Shown here: one piece after another, positions 8,822 through 17,339 of the stretch
Position numbering within the stretch: the stretch's first letter is position 1
Layout: every line of letters begins with the position of its first letter
NCBI GenBank assembly: GCA_019359515.1
Contig: JAHHHC010000014.1
Location: forward strand, 1 to 64,000
Reading direction: 5' to 3'
DNA from: Desmonostoc vinosum HA7617-LM4
GTDB lineage: Bacteria; Cyanobacteriota; Cyanobacteriia; Cyanobacteriales; Nostocaceae
Length of the DNA stretch: 64,000 nucleotides
The notes under the pieces: model-generated
Told to the model about the DNA's origin: nothing
The model's database searches: none
Seen by the model: only the letters and a program-made list of their open reading frames with translations
Position numbers and translations under genes: made by a program

Positions 8822-9781
8822 TTAACTATTGTTCAACAAATTTCCCCAAATTGCCCCTAAGATTGCTACCCCAAATACCAACCGATACCAAATAAATACC
8901 CAATTGCTGTGGGTTTTGAGGAAGCGTAGTAACCCTGCGATCGCTATGTATGAAAAGATAGCAGCCGAGAGTACCCCAGCAGCCAGAGGAATGATCCCTG
9001 TATCGCCTAATCCGGTTTCTAAAAAACTTTTGAACTCTACTATCCCGGCTAAAACGATGGCTGGAATTCCCAGCAAAAATGAAAATCTTGCTGCTGTTTC
9101 TCTTTGTAACCCGATGAATAGTCCTGCTGTTAAGGTAGAACCTGAACGGGAAACGCCGGGAATTAATGCCAAAGCTTGGGCTAATCCCATCAATAGCCCA
9201 TCTCTGGTTGTCAGGTGTTCAAAGTTGCGTTGCCGTTTACCCAGTTTTTCTGCGAACCCCAGTAAAATTGACATGACTATGGAAGCAGTGGCGATCGCCC
9301 CTAAGCTTCTAATTGGTGAATTATCAAAGTCTGGAATAAACTTTTTAATCAAAATTCCAAAAAAGACGATAGGTAATGTTCCTAAAATAATCCCTAAAAA
9401 TAAGCGAAAGTTGTAGTCATTGTAATCTTTATGGGCGATCGCTCTTGTTGTCCCCTGGAGTAGCCGTGTCAGATCTCCCCAGAAATACCACAGCACCGCC
9501 ACAATACTACCTAGCTGAATCACTGCGGTAAACGCCACTCCCGGATCGCCCCAACCCAGAACTACAGGCACAACTTTTAAATGTGCCGTGCTGCTAATTG
9601 GCAAAAATTCAGTTATTCCTTGCACAAAGCCTAAAAAAAGAGCTTGCAAGATATCCATCTGTTGTACCCCATTTGCCCCTGGGTAGGGCTGGGCACTCAA
9701 AACCTTCAGCGGCAATACCACCGAGAAAGTGGCAGATACTGCACTCAGAAACATGAACCATTGACGTTTTGATAAAATCAT
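8822..9781 (-). CDS. uppP: Undecaprenyl-diphosphatase (BacA/UppP)
   Basis: This membrane enzyme dephosphorylates undecaprenyl diphosphate, recycling the lipid carrier for peptidoglycan and surface polysaccharide synthesis. Both signature motifs are present: QGITEFLPISSTAHL near the N-terminus and PGVSRSGST. About eight hydrophobic segments follow the usual BacA pattern. The canonical family start is the Met of MDILQALF (9658). The reading frame extends upstream with a hydrophobic, signal-like segment, so I place the start at the ATG giving MILSKRQW. A TTG at 9814 is also possible. The extension is the only unusual point. Confidence 0.93.
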   Translation of the reverse strand: MILSKRQWFMFLSAVSATFSVVLPLKVLSAQPYPGANGVQQMDILQALFLGFVQGITEFLPISSTAHLKVVPVVLGWGDPGVAFTAVIQLGSIVAVLWYFWGDLTRLLQGTTRAIAHKDYNDYNFRLFLGIILGTLPIVFFGILIKKFIPDFDNSPIRSLGAIATASIVMSILLGFAEKLGKRQRNFEHLTTRDGLLMGLAQALALIPGVSRSGSTLTAGLFIGLQRETAARFSFLLGIPAIVLAGIVEFKSFLETGLGDTGIIPLAAGVLSAAIFSYIAIAGLLRFLKTHSNWVFIWYRLVFGVAILGAIWGNLLNNS

Positions 9782-10106
9782 CAGCTTACCTGCGATCGCA
9801 TTAATTAAAACCAATTACACAAACACTCGCCTAGAGAACTTACCAGGAAAACAGCTCAAGAAAACATATGTTTTTTACTCATCCCCTTCATCTTCTTCAT
9901 TTCCCATAGCTTGAAAATGGGGAGTGGGGAGTAGAGGCAGAGGTATTTTCATGCCATTATTGTGTGATTTATCACATGAGTGTCTAGCTTAATCAAAGGT
10001 AAGAGGCAAGTGGCTTCAGGGGAAGATAGTATAAACCTCACCGATTGTGTGTAGTTTTTATCTCCTACTCGATACAACAAAGCGAGTGCTTTTTTTAAGA
10101 ATACAA

Positions 10107-10493
10107 ATGAATTCCGCAATTTATGTTTCTCTAGCAATTAGCTTAGGAGCAATTCCAGGCGCACTAAGTCGCTATTACCTGACTTTATTTTTTGGGCGTT
10201 GGTTTGGGATAGCATTTCCCTATGGAACCTTGTTTATTAATCTTACAGGAGCCTTTGTGATGGGCTTTTTTGCTACTCTCATCTCAAGGTTATCAGTTGA
10301 TCCGAGTTTATATTTGTTAGTAGTAGTGGGATTTTTAGGTTCTTACACTACCTTTTCAACCTATACTTTAGATACCTCGAACCTCTTACGAACTAAACAC
10401 TACAAAGCTGCATTACTTTACTGGTTTGGTAGTCCAATTTTGGGATTTATAAGTGTAGAGATAGGAATTTTCTTAGCAAATATGGTCAGCTAA
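10107..10493 (+). CDS. crcB: CrcB/Fluc fluoride exporter (copy 1)
   Basis: This is a four-helix fluoride channel of about 128 residues that lowers cytoplasmic fluoride. It shows the family motifs [22 protein letters not shown] (with the conserved Asn) and [15 protein letters not shown]. The start is the ATG of MNSAIYV, because upstream codons do not match the family. A second, divergent copy lies convergently 390 nt downstream with a mobile element between them. Fluc channels are dual-topology dimers, and paired genes may form heterodimers. No convincing fluoride riboswitch was found upstream. Confidence 0.92.
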   Translation: MNSAIYVSLAISLGAIPGALSRYYLTLFFGRWFGIAFPYGTLFINLTGAFVMGFFATLISRLSVDPSLYLLVVVGFLGSYTTFSTYTLDTSNLLRTKHYKAALLYWFGSPILGFISVEIGIFLANMVS

Positions 10494-10524
10494 TGTGTGT
10501 CCCAATTGCACATTTATTGGTCAT

Positions 10525-10777
10525 TAGACCTTTTGCATAAATATTTTTTTGTTGGGCTACGCCCCGCTTCTCTACGAGACGCTTCGCGAACGCTAACACG
10601 CAGAGGCGCAGCGAAAAGTTCTGTTCGCGTAGCGTCTCCGTCAGGAGAAGGAGGGTTTCCCTCCGTAGGAACGCCACTTGCGCGGCTGCCGGGGAACCCG
10701 TCCAACGTAGTGGCTCAACTTTTCAAGACAGAGACGCAGAGAAGAGAACGCAAAGAAGGACTTTTGCAAGAGGTCTA
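10525..10777 (+). mobile_element. MITE-like element of the TAGACC family between the two crcB genes
   Basis: The ends TAGACCTTTTGCATAAATA and (reverse) TAGACCTCTTGCAAAAGTC form terminal inverted repeats flanked by TA. The interior is GC-rich and palindromic (GTTGGGCTACGCCCCGC, GCAGAGGCGCAGCG). The first 40-odd bases, from the TIR through GGGCTACGCCCCGCTTC, match one end of the element at 51317-51514. No open reading frame of its own is convincing. Confidence 0.75.
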
Positions 10778-10881
10778 TTAATCATTGGTTATTTGTATTC
10801 ACAAAGGAAAAGGACAAATGACAACGGACAACTAGATAAAGTAATTATACAATTTAGATATGAATTTCCTGGTTTGATTAA

Positions 10882-11295
10882 TCATAATTTCTCTTTGATC
10901 CAAACAAATCCAGCTATAGCATTTCCTAATAGAAGGCTGAGCAGTCCTAGAACATAACTACTAAACCAGTAAACCAAACCAATTTCTAAACTATGTTGTC
11001 GGAATAATTTAGCAGCATCTAACTCATAAGTGGAAAAAGTAGTATAAGACCCTAAAAAACCTGTAGTGACTAGCAGCCGAATATCAGGATGAATTGTGAT
11101 GAATCGTCTCAGTGCCAGCGTTGTAAAAAATCCCATAACAAAACATCCACTGACATTAATAATGAGTGTGCTGTAGGGGAACCCTGTGTCAAAAAGCCCA
11201 GCAAACCACAAACCAAAATAATAACGTGAGAGTGCCCCAGAAATTGCGCCAAGACTAATACCAATAGGAGTACGAATTGCAGGATTTTGTAACAT
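10882..11295 (-). CDS. crcB: CrcB/Fluc fluoride exporter (copy 2)
   Basis: This is a second Fluc-family protein of 137 residues with four hydrophobic segments. Conserved motifs are GAISGALSRYY, STLIINVSGCFVMGFF and [15 protein letters not shown]. It is clearly divergent from copy 1, so this is an old paralogous pair. The start is taken at the ATG (MLQNPAIRT); a GTG two codons earlier is possible. Its 3' end faces that of copy 1. In many bacteria paired crcB genes form one operon with opposite charge bias. Here they cannot be co-transcribed, so any heterodimer would need independent expression. Confidence 0.9.
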   Translation of the reverse strand: MLQNPAIRTPIGISLGAISGALSRYYFGLWFAGLFDTGFPYSTLIINVSGCFVMGFFTTLALRRFITIHPDIRLLVTTGFLGSYTTFSTYELDAAKLFRQHSLEIGLVYWFSSYVLGLLSLLLGNAIAGFVWIKEKL

Positions 11296-11489
11296 GATCA
11301 CATCGCTTCGCGTAATTCGTAATTACCATTTTTAAGGCATTAAATTAGGCTATTCAGTACATATTATGCTAAGTCCGCTATAAAAAATCCTAAAAAGCTT
11401 GCTATGTGTGGGAAGCTGGGCCGATTTTTTGATACTAATTTCTTCATATTGCCTTTTTCCTCTGTTCCCTGCCCAAACACTGGGTAAAT

Positions 11490-11744
11490 TTAGTTATCTT
11501 CAGTGAAACCTATTCCTAGTTCCTGTTTGCTTTGTTTTAACTGTTTCCAGAGTAACTGTATACGGTTATAAGCTTCTTCAGGAGAGAGTTTACCACCAGT
11601 TTCTAAATTAGCTACGTAACTAACTTTTTGAGCAAATTCTTGGAGATTAGCATTAAACATTAAATTCTCTGGTCTGAATTTACCGTGATAGCGACTACGA
11701 GGATAAATAAAGCTATCTTTTTCTTCCCAATTAGTTAGTTTCAT
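11490..11744 (-). CDS. Small conserved cyanobacterial protein (DUF7219-like)
   Basis: The protein has 84 residues, is charged and has no membrane segment. The sequence YPRSRYHGKFRPENLMFNAN, then LQEFAQKV, then LSPEEAYNRIQLLWKQLK, matches my memory of a small cyanobacterial family of unknown function. It is probably a helical cytosolic protein. It stands alone, with no operon partner on the same strand. Confidence 0.7.
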   Translation of the reverse strand: MKLTNWEEKDSFIYPRSRYHGKFRPENLMFNANLQEFAQKVSYVANLETGGKLSPEEAYNRIQLLWKQLKQSKQELGIGFTEDN

Positions 11745-12029
11745 AGATTTGTCCTTCTACTTATGTAGAATTATCGTAATTACATTCAGAATTTATGCAA
11801 TCCTAAATTAGGTGTAAACAGCAATTTCCCTGATTTTTAGAGAAAGCCGGAATCTTAGTCGCCTCTGTAAGCTAAAAAACATCTAAATTACATAATCAAA
11901 TTAAATAAAACTCTTGTGGGGTGGGCATCTTGCCCGCCCTAATTATGCAAGTTATATGTGGAACAGCTTACTGGGTACAAATTAGAGTTTAAAATCTAAA
12001 GATTCCATGTTGAGTTTGGGTAAAGAGAC

Positions 12030-12422
12030 TTGACTAAGCTTATCGAATATGCAGAAGCCTGTGAGGAAGTACGTGCAGTGTATGATGATATCCGCGCTAC
12101 TCGCCAGACCGATTATATTAATAATTTTTGGAAAGCCATAGCTAGCCATCCCCCTACGCTCAAGCGGACTTGGCAAGCAGTTAAAGAAGTAATGACAAGC
12201 CCTGGTGAAATTGATCCATTGATGCGCGAACTGATTTACATTGCTGTGAGTGCAACCAATGGATGCAATTATTGTATTGCTTCGCACACAGCAGCAGCGC
12301 GTGCTAAGGGAATGGATGATACCATGTTTGGGGAACTACTGGCGATCGCTGCTACTGCCAATATGACCAACCGCTTAGCAAATGGCTATCAAATTCCAGT
12401 CGATGAGCAATTTAAAGTCTAG
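12030..12422 (+). CDS. Carboxymuconolactone decarboxylase/AhpD-family protein
   Basis: This 130-residue helical protein has the AhpD-type redox motif at C79-x-x-C82 (NGCNYCIASHT) with H86 following, and the family context MRELIYIAVSATN. Relatives act as alkylhydroperoxidase-like antioxidants or decarboxylases. The CxxC plus His favours peroxidase-type thiol chemistry. The only usable start after the upstream in-frame stop is a TTG, with a weak AAAGAGA purine stretch before it. It stands alone, so its electron donor is unknown. Confidence 0.85.
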   Translation: MTKLIEYAEACEEVRAVYDDIRATRQTDYINNFWKAIASHPPTLKRTWQAVKEVMTSPGEIDPLMRELIYIAVSATNGCNYCIASHTAAARAKGMDDTMFGELLAIAATANMTNRLANGYQIPVDEQFKV

Positions 12423-12641
12423 CAAAGTTGCACAACAGCACAGAAAACGGCAAGATCACGAAACCTTAAAACTACCTCTGTCAGCGATTAACAGACATAC
12501 TCTTTTACAAAGTATTTTTACTTTCTTCATGAAGATTCCCTAAATTACCTGTGAAATTACAGGTAAAAAGAATTAATAAAGTTGAGATGTGGAATAGTAT
12601 AATTACCAGTAAAATTATCTAAAAGCTTTCTTTAGGCTGAG

Positions 12642-13376
12642 ATGAAGATTTTAAAGAAAACGTTATGTTTGGCTACAGCAACAGTATCTATTGCGACTTG
12701 TTCGGTTGTTGTGGGTAACGCAACGCCTGCTGTTGCCTTAGATCTAACTTTGAGTTCAGTGACCGGCAGTTGGACAAACCCTGTAGGCGGTGGTTCTACT
12801 GTCAGTGGTCTGAACACTAATGAAATTCGCTGGGGTGAGCCTTTTAGCAACAATCTCAAAAGTGGACTGAGATTTAATGGTACTGCACCACCAGCAATTC
12901 CAATCACCACAGAAACCAATTTTGTATTAGGTAGGCTAACTCATCTCAACTTTCCGATCATTCCACCAATTCTCACTGGTGCAGACTTAAATATCGCTCT
13001 CGATGTGGGAGAGACACAAACTTTTAAATACGCGTTTAACGTTAACGAAACTAGAAATCGCCCTACTTGTCCTAGCTTTCAGAAAAGCCGGACTCCTTGT
13101 GATGACCAGATTAACTTTACTTCTGCTTTAAACTCCAATACCTTCTCTGTTGAAGGTCAAGAGTATACTTTGCAGTTACTTGGGTTTAGCAGTACTGCTG
13201 ATGGTTCTAATCCAGTTTCTGATTTTATTACTGAAGAGAGAAAAGCTTCTAGCGCCTTCTTGGTTGGTCGCATCACTGCTGTCAGAACTATCCCGGAACC
13301 AGCAACTGTAGTAGGTTTATCTCTGTTAGGGCTTTGCTTGTTTAATCGTCGTTGGCGATCGCCCAAGCAATTGTGA
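12642..13376 (+). CDS. PEP-CTERM sorted exported protein (choice-of-anchor/THxN type)
   Basis: The N-terminal signal peptide (KILKKTLCLATATVSIATCS) ends near an Ala cluster. The C-terminus has the PEP-CTERM tripartite signal: PEPAT, a hydrophobic helix VVGLSLLGLCLF and basic RRWR. These target proteins to exosortase-mediated surface sorting in biofilm and exopolysaccharide-producing bacteria. The middle (NEIRWGEP, LGRLTHLNFPI, ADLNIALDVG) resembles beta-sandwich choice-of-anchor K/THxN proteins. No exosortase gene lies in this window. Function beyond surface display is unknown. Confidence 0.85.
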   Translation: MKILKKTLCLATATVSIATCSVVVGNATPAVALDLTLSSVTGSWTNPVGGGSTVSGLNTNEIRWGEPFSNNLKSGLRFNGTAPPAIPITTETNFVLGRLTHLNFPIIPPILTGADLNIALDVGETQTFKYAFNVNETRNRPTCPSFQKSRTPCDDQINFTSALNSNTFSVEGQEYTLQLLGFSSTADGSNPVSDFITEERKASSAFLVGRITAVRTIPEPATVVGLSLLGLCLFNRRWRSPKQL

Positions 13377-13385
13377 TCCGATAAT

Positions 13386-13937
13386 TCATCGATTCATGCG
13401 GCGAAACTCAGCAGGAGTTTGGCGCATTGGTTTGTCTCGGTTCCAAATTCCTTGCCCCATGAGTCTAGCCCATTGTTGAGCGCGTTCTAAGCGTTCGTCG
13501 TATTTATGGTTTGGCGATCGCCCCATAAACAATACGTTACCCTGTTTCACTAACTCTTCGTTCAGTAAAACTTGATCCTTCCACACATAAGCTAGAGTTC
13601 GCCCGATTTTATCTTTTGCCTCCACATCAAACTCTAGCGTTACAGGTTTTTCAAGACCGCCAATCAAATCTTCTAACTGTTTTTTTGCTGCTTCTCCCCA
13701 AGGGCGCTGTCGTAAATCTGGTGCATCAACCCCCACCAATCGCACTTGAGAGATTAAAGTCGGTTGTTCAGCCATACCTAAAACTTCCAAGCTTTGCCCA
13801 CTCACCACCCGTGCCACTTTTACTTGGGCTTGATTGATAGCCAGTTGATTTTTGCTTTGACAACTCATTAGTAGCAAAACAGACATGAGGCAGATCAAGA
13901 AGATGAAGAGAGGCTTTTTTGGATTTTTAGTCGCCAT
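13386..13937 (-). CDS. Thermonuclease-family (SNase-like) lipoprotein
   Basis: The N-terminal signal ends in the lipobox LLLMSC, so the protein is predicted to be lipid-anchored outside the cytoplasm. The SNase fold motifs are visible as VRLVGVDAPDLRQRP, KDKIGRTLAYVW and LLNEELVKQG. The two catalytic Arg positions are retained, but the residue equivalent to the catalytic Glu (E43 of the staphylococcal enzyme, in TPE) is Asp (APD). That is expected to lower nuclease activity unless compensated. A role in nucleic-acid scavenging or turnover is inferred. It converges on the PEP-CTERM gene. Confidence 0.85.
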   Translation of the reverse strand: MATKNPKKPLFIFLICLMSVLLLMSCQSKNQLAINQAQVKVARVVSGQSLEVLGMAEQPTLISQVRLVGVDAPDLRQRPWGEAAKKQLEDLIGGLEKPVTLEFDVEAKDKIGRTLAYVWKDQVLLNEELVKQGNVLFMGRSPNHKYDERLERAQQWARLMGQGIWNRDKPMRQTPAEFRRMNR

Positions 13938-14035
13938 ATTTTAGAGTTTCTCATTCTAGTGAGGTCATGTAATTGAGATTAGGGGCTAGATTTATCTCAT
14001 GTAATTGAGAATAGCTAATGAAAAGTAATGATTAC

Positions 14036-14195
14036 CCAGTCCCCATTCCCCAGTCCCCAATCCCCAGTCCCGATTCCCCAGTCCCCATTCCCCATTCCCC
14101 AGTCCCCATTCCCCAGTCCCCAATCCCCAGTCCCCAGTCCCCATTCCCTAGCCCCCAGTCCCCAGTCCCCAGTCCCCAGTCCCCAGTCCCCAATC
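14036..14195. repeat. CCCCAGT/CCCCATT heptamer array (STRR)
   Basis: About 160 bp consists almost entirely of 7-mers CCCCAGT and CCCCATT with a few CCCCAAT units. The same motifs in either orientation recur at 20.06, 27.94, 36.88, 37.14, 54.55 and 56.80 kb. Low-complexity frames through it are not genes. Confidence 0.9.
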
Positions 14196-14196
14196 C

Positions 14197-14565
14197 CTAA
14201 TCCTCATCTAACGGTAAACCCGCCCTAACTCTCCCCCTAGCAAAGTAACGCCCAAATTGAAGTTCGTAAACTTCATCTTCGTCTTGTGTTTCTACTTCCA
14301 AGTCAGAACGGGGGTAACTCACGCACAGCAAAGCATAACCTTGCCGCCGCAACTCCGGCGACAGTCCGATAGCTTCTGGCTGGTAAATTTCTCCCGACAA
14401 CACCCTCACAGCACAAGTGGTACAAGCCCCATTACGGCAAGAAAATGGCAATTCCGTCCCTTGTTTTTCGGCAGTGTGCAGGATGTAACGGTCTTCTGGC
14501 ACTTGCAGTGTGTGTATTTTACCAGTGACGCGATCGCGAACTCTAATTGTATGTGTACGGGGCAT
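14197..14565 (-). CDS. Plant-type [2Fe-2S] ferredoxin with C-terminal extension (FdC2 type)
   Basis: The protein has 122 residues. Cluster ligands are C43, C48, C51 (SCRNGACTTC) and C81 (ALLCVSYP). The C-terminal extension after the beta-grasp domain (DEVYELQFGRYFARG, ending GLPLDED) distinguishes the FdC2 subgroup conserved in cyanobacteria and chloroplasts from photosynthetic PetF. FdC2 proteins probably act in specialised electron transfer rather than bulk reduction of NADP. Exact partners are not fixed by the context. The stop codon lies directly against the heptamer array. Confidence 0.9.
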   Translation of the reverse strand: MPRTHTIRVRDRVTGKIHTLQVPEDRYILHTAEKQGTELPFSCRNGACTTCAVRVLSGEIYQPEAIGLSPELRRQGYALLCVSYPRSDLEVETQDEDEVYELQFGRYFARGRVRAGLPLDED

Positions 14566-14664
14566 CTTGATCCGAGATTTTGTTTTTGAGATTTAATCTA
14601 AAATGTCTGCTTTTATCTTTGCATTTTTTGGGTTTTCATATTACAATCGTAAATCGTGACACCT

Positions 14665-14751
14665 GGAGAGGTGGCCGAGTGGTTGAAGGCGCAGCACTGG
14701 AAATGCTGTTTGGGGGCAACTTCAACGAGGGTTCGAATCCCTCCCTCTCCG
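14665..14751 (+). tRNA. tRNA-Ser (anticodon GGA)
   Basis: The 87-nt class II tRNA has acceptor stem GGAGAGG/CCTCTCC, D-arm GGCCGAGTGGTTGAAGGC, anticodon stem CAGCA/TGCTG with loop CTGGAAA (anticodon GGA), a long variable arm and T-arm GAGGGTTCGAATCCCTC. The 3' CCA is not encoded, because the discriminator G is followed by TTT. It reads UCC and UCU serine codons. Confidence 0.97.
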
Positions 14752-15088
14752 TTTATCCTTGATTTATAAGCATTCTAACAACTGTGGTCATAATGCTATT
14801 GGTTGAATTGGTTGAAGTGATGGTTTAAGTGCATATTTATAAAATAAACTTATATCTTATCTCTCCAAAAATCTGTCCACTTTTTACCTGAATTTTTGGA
14901 ACGCTATAACCTTTATTCCATAACCTTTATAAGGTCAATTTTTAGGTCAAATTTTGACCCTATCTGTACTCAGATGGGTGTTGGGTAGTTCACTGTCAGT
15001 ATTTGAACGCAGCACCGCAGATTTTGACTGTGAGAGCTTTGTAAATTCAAAAAACGATGCGTAGGCTAGGCGTAGCCTACGCACAACA
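14752..15088. other. No gene; palindrome GGTCAAATTTTGACC
   Basis: This AT-rich spacer holds a 15-nt palindrome (14945-14959, 7-bp arms) preceded by another AGGTCAA copy 11 nt upstream. This could be a regulator site or a short hairpin, but no plus-strand gene follows within 700 nt. I see nothing else. Confidence 0.4.
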
Positions 15089-15394
15089 TTATTTACCGCC
15101 GTAGAAAAAGGCGATTTCTTTTTCTTTGAGGGGTGCGAAGTCCGCGTCGGCTAGTAATTGATCGAGTTTTGCTTGGGGAATGTGTTTTGCACCAATGCGG
15201 ACAATGCGCGATCGCATGGTATTCGACACACCGCTGCGCTGTCTATTTGCTTCCAATGCCATGACTTTGTGATATAATTCTAGCTTTGCAGGCGGAATTG
15301 GAGTACCATCAAAATCTATTCCGTGTGCAATCGCTGCATCAATAGCATCAGCACCTGTAGTCGTTGGATTCCCTGGGTTAGTTTCAGTGGGCAT
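15089..15394 (-). CDS. Conserved hypothetical protein, 101 aa
   Basis: This small soluble protein starts with a Thr/Pro-rich N-terminus. A compact region follows (AIDAAIAHGIDFDGTPIPP, YHKVMALEANRQRSG, MRSRIVRIGAKHIPQ), ending FFYGGK. It has no membrane segment, no cysteines and no recognisable catalytic motif. Balanced codon use and ATG placement support a real gene. I do not recognise the family with confidence. Confidence 0.65.
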   Translation of the reverse strand: MPTETNPGNPTTTGADAIDAAIAHGIDFDGTPIPPAKLELYHKVMALEANRQRSGVSNTMRSRIVRIGAKHIPQAKLDQLLADADFAPLKEKEIAFFYGGK

Positions 15395-15670
15395 GGCGAT
15401 TTTCTCAAGGCTACAGGTAGATTTTACCAGCCTTGCTGCTCAAAAAAGGACTAGATATTAGGGTTTAAACAAGAGTATGTCCAATCCTCGTCTTGTCTAC
15501 AGCACATTAGTACCTAGCTCAACTAAATCACAGTTTTGTTTTTTGGTTCACTGGTATTTTTTGTTGCCAGAGCATTAATTATAATATTGCTAAACTGGGT
15601 GTGCATATCCACTTGTCAATTTTCGAGATTTGATTGCATTTCAAACCAAAGGTGAGCAATAGGTGATAGT

Positions 15671-16057
15671 ATGTCTGGTGCCCAAACTCCTCAAAACAAA
15701 GACCGGAAGCTCGAAAAATCTCTGACCGACAAAATTATAGATGATTATCTAGAAAACACAGAAGGTTGGCTTAGAGCCATTTTGCGGATGTGTATCTTCT
15801 CGTTGGCTCACCTAGATGGACAACCAGTTTTCGTCATTGAGTGTCCAAATCAAGCAGTGGCCAAGCGGCTGAGTCGCAAAACCAACACCTTCCGAGGAAT
15901 AGTATACTTTTTAACTGATAATTTTGATAGTAGCGATCGCACTTTGTTATGCTACCAAGAAACCAAAGATGGAACTTGGTGCTGTTTTGATACCAATACT
16001 AGATCTTGGAAAAAACTCAGTAATTTGCGATCGCGCACAGCATCAACGGATGGTTAA
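15671..16057 (+). CDS. Conserved hypothetical protein, 128 aa
   Basis: The predicted soluble protein has an alternating hydrophobic core (RAILRMCIFSLAHLDGQPVF, GIVYFLTDNF) and a tryptophan-containing C-terminal strand region (GTWCCFDTNTRSWKKL). It contains a HIP1 octamer in frame, like resident genes. No known motif was recognised, and the neighbours give no functional hint. Confidence 0.6.
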   Translation: MSGAQTPQNKDRKLEKSLTDKIIDDYLENTEGWLRAILRMCIFSLAHLDGQPVFVIECPNQAVAKRLSRKTNTFRGIVYFLTDNFDSSDRTLLCYQETKDGTWCCFDTNTRSWKKLSNLRSRTASTDG

Positions 16058-16102
16058 CCTAACTATCCCAGAGTCAAAAGTCAAGATTTTGTTGACTTTT
16101 GA

Positions 16103-16363
16103 CTAATATCTATCTTGACGTATGACCAAACCACCAACAAACGCCCCCAAAATGGTACCTGTCCACAAACCTGTTGTGCTACCTTGCCACATCGCCCCTG
16201 GTGTTACCCAGGCATTGCACATCTGTTTTAAACCCCAAGGCTGATTTTGACACCTTTGACTATGCAGCATGAGAGTAATTTGGCTACTAATATAAGCACC
16301 AAAAAATCCTGATGAGAGTGCTGAAAAGGTACAAATTAAAATTTGTTTTTTAGTTTTTGTCAT
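16103..16363 (-). CDS. Small two-helix membrane protein, 86 aa
   Basis: Two hydrophobic segments are visible (ILICTFSALSSGFFGAYIS and, near the C-terminus, GTILGAFVGGLVI), separated by a loop with two cysteines and Trp residues. Its start overlaps the stop of the GNAT gene by ATGA. That overlap lies in repeat-derived sequence, so coupling may be accidental. Function is unknown. Confidence 0.55.
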   Translation of the reverse strand: MTKTKKQILICTFSALSSGFFGAYISSQITLMLHSQRCQNQPWGLKQMCNAWVTPGAMWQGSTTGLWTGTILGAFVGGLVIRQDRY

Positions 16364-16959
16364 TGGTCATTTCTTTGCGTCCCCGTGTCTTTGTGTCCTC
16401 GTGTCTCCACGTCTTTCCATTCTCCATTCCCTACAGATTCAAACAGTAGCAGGTCAATACCGTAATACTGTTTTGTGTGTCCGATAAGTTTCATACCTAA
16501 TCTTTGAGTGACGCGGATTGAGGCATGATTTTCTGGCCTGACAACAGCGTAAATTATAGGCAATTTGAGGACATTAAAGCCGTAGTTGAGCATTCCCACT
16601 CCGGCCTCTGTGGCATACCCTTGACCCCAAGAAGCATGTCGCAAGTGCCAGCCGACTTCATAATCTTGAGTTGGGAGGCCATCTTTGTCGGGCAATTGTT
16701 TGAGAAGAATAGTTCCCACAATTGTGTTAGTGGCTTTTTCCACCATTGCCCAAGATCCAGTACCGTTATTGCGTCGGCGCGATCGCTCAAGATTATCAAT
16801 CAAACGTTGGCGTTGTGACTCAATAGTAGCTACGGGAGAACCATTACCCAAAAAGTATGTAACTTTGGGGTCACTATAAATTTCAAACGTTTGCTCAGCA
16901 TCGTGTTCGGGAATCCAATTGCGAATAATTAAGCGTTCGGTTTCAAAAAGGTGTGTCAT
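16360..16959 (-). CDS. GNAT acetyltransferase, RimJ/RimL-like
   Basis: The 199-residue protein shows RimJ/RimL-type features: an N-terminal TERLIIRNW strand, EVGWHLRHASWGQGYATEA containing the acetyl-CoA-binding GQGYATEA loop, and the VRPENHASIRVTQRLGMK motif. Substrates of the family are N-terminal or side-chain amines of proteins, antibiotics or small molecules, and none can be assigned here. The last roughly 15 residues (DVETRGHKDTGTQR) are translated from the dispersed GACACGAGGAC-type repeat and are probably not part of the ancestral domain. Confidence 0.85.
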   Translation of the reverse strand: MTHLFETERLIIRNWIPEHDAEQTFEIYSDPKVTYFLGNGSPVATIESQRQRLIDNLERSRRRNNGTGSWAMVEKATNTIVGTILLKQLPDKDGLPTQDYEVGWHLRHASWGQGYATEAGVGMLNYGFNVLKLPIIYAVVRPENHASIRVTQRLGMKLIGHTKQYYGIDLLLFESVGNGEWKDVETRGHKDTGTQRNDQ

Positions 16960-17099
16960 TTTGCCTTTTACTTAACAAAGTCGCTTTTTGCAAGATGCTT
17001 TGAGAACCTTAAACTAAATTTATGGAAATATGACATCAGTAGTATATCGAAAGCTGCGAAGGGAATGAGGTTGCCTACAAAGTTTAAGGATATAATTAT

Positions 17100-17270
17100 T
17101 TGACACTCCCTGCCCTGCAAGAGCGAGGGTTCTTCTCTCACAGAATCATGTCTAGACTGTTTCCAGCCCCCGACAGAACTTCTCTAGAAGCAATTTGAGA
17201 CCCCACGGGCTGCCCGGCCGCAAGGATACCTCGATTAAGTATTACCTTCCCCATGTTTTAGCCTCAAATT
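17100..17270 (-). mobile_element. Solo right end of a TnpB element (reRNA/omegaRNA scar)
   Basis: Read on the minus strand, the segment has the layout found downstream of cyanobacterial tnpB genes. CCGTGGGGTCTCAAATTGC, TCTAGAGAAGTTCTGTCGG and AGAACCCTCGCTC precede a terminal hairpin ending GCAGGGAGTGTCAA. In IS605-type elements this part encodes the guide RNA scaffold and the right end. No tnpB frame is attached, so it is a decayed or single-end remnant. The assignment is by motif memory and is moderately secure. Confidence 0.55.
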
Positions 17271-17339
17271 TCATTCAAGAGTGTGCAGTTTTCATAATAG
17301 CAAGCTTGTAAAAGTTATTGGCTCAAGCAAGCTCGAAAA

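Noticed and set aside
9990-10106. Fluoride (crcB) riboswitch upstream of the first crcB gene
   Set aside because: Some pieces resemble the motif (ATAAACC, ATCTCCTAC), but the required order of P1/P2/P3 pairings is not met. A short ACTCG/CGAGT hairpin with T-run near 10072-10097 is too weak to call a terminator.
9949-10137. Minus-strand ORF overlapping the crcB leader
   Set aside because: It has no family features and overlaps the start of crcB on the other strand.
14018-14228. Pro/Ser-rich coding regions
   Set aside because: The frames consist only of CCCCAGT/CCCCATT heptamers and are repeat artefacts.
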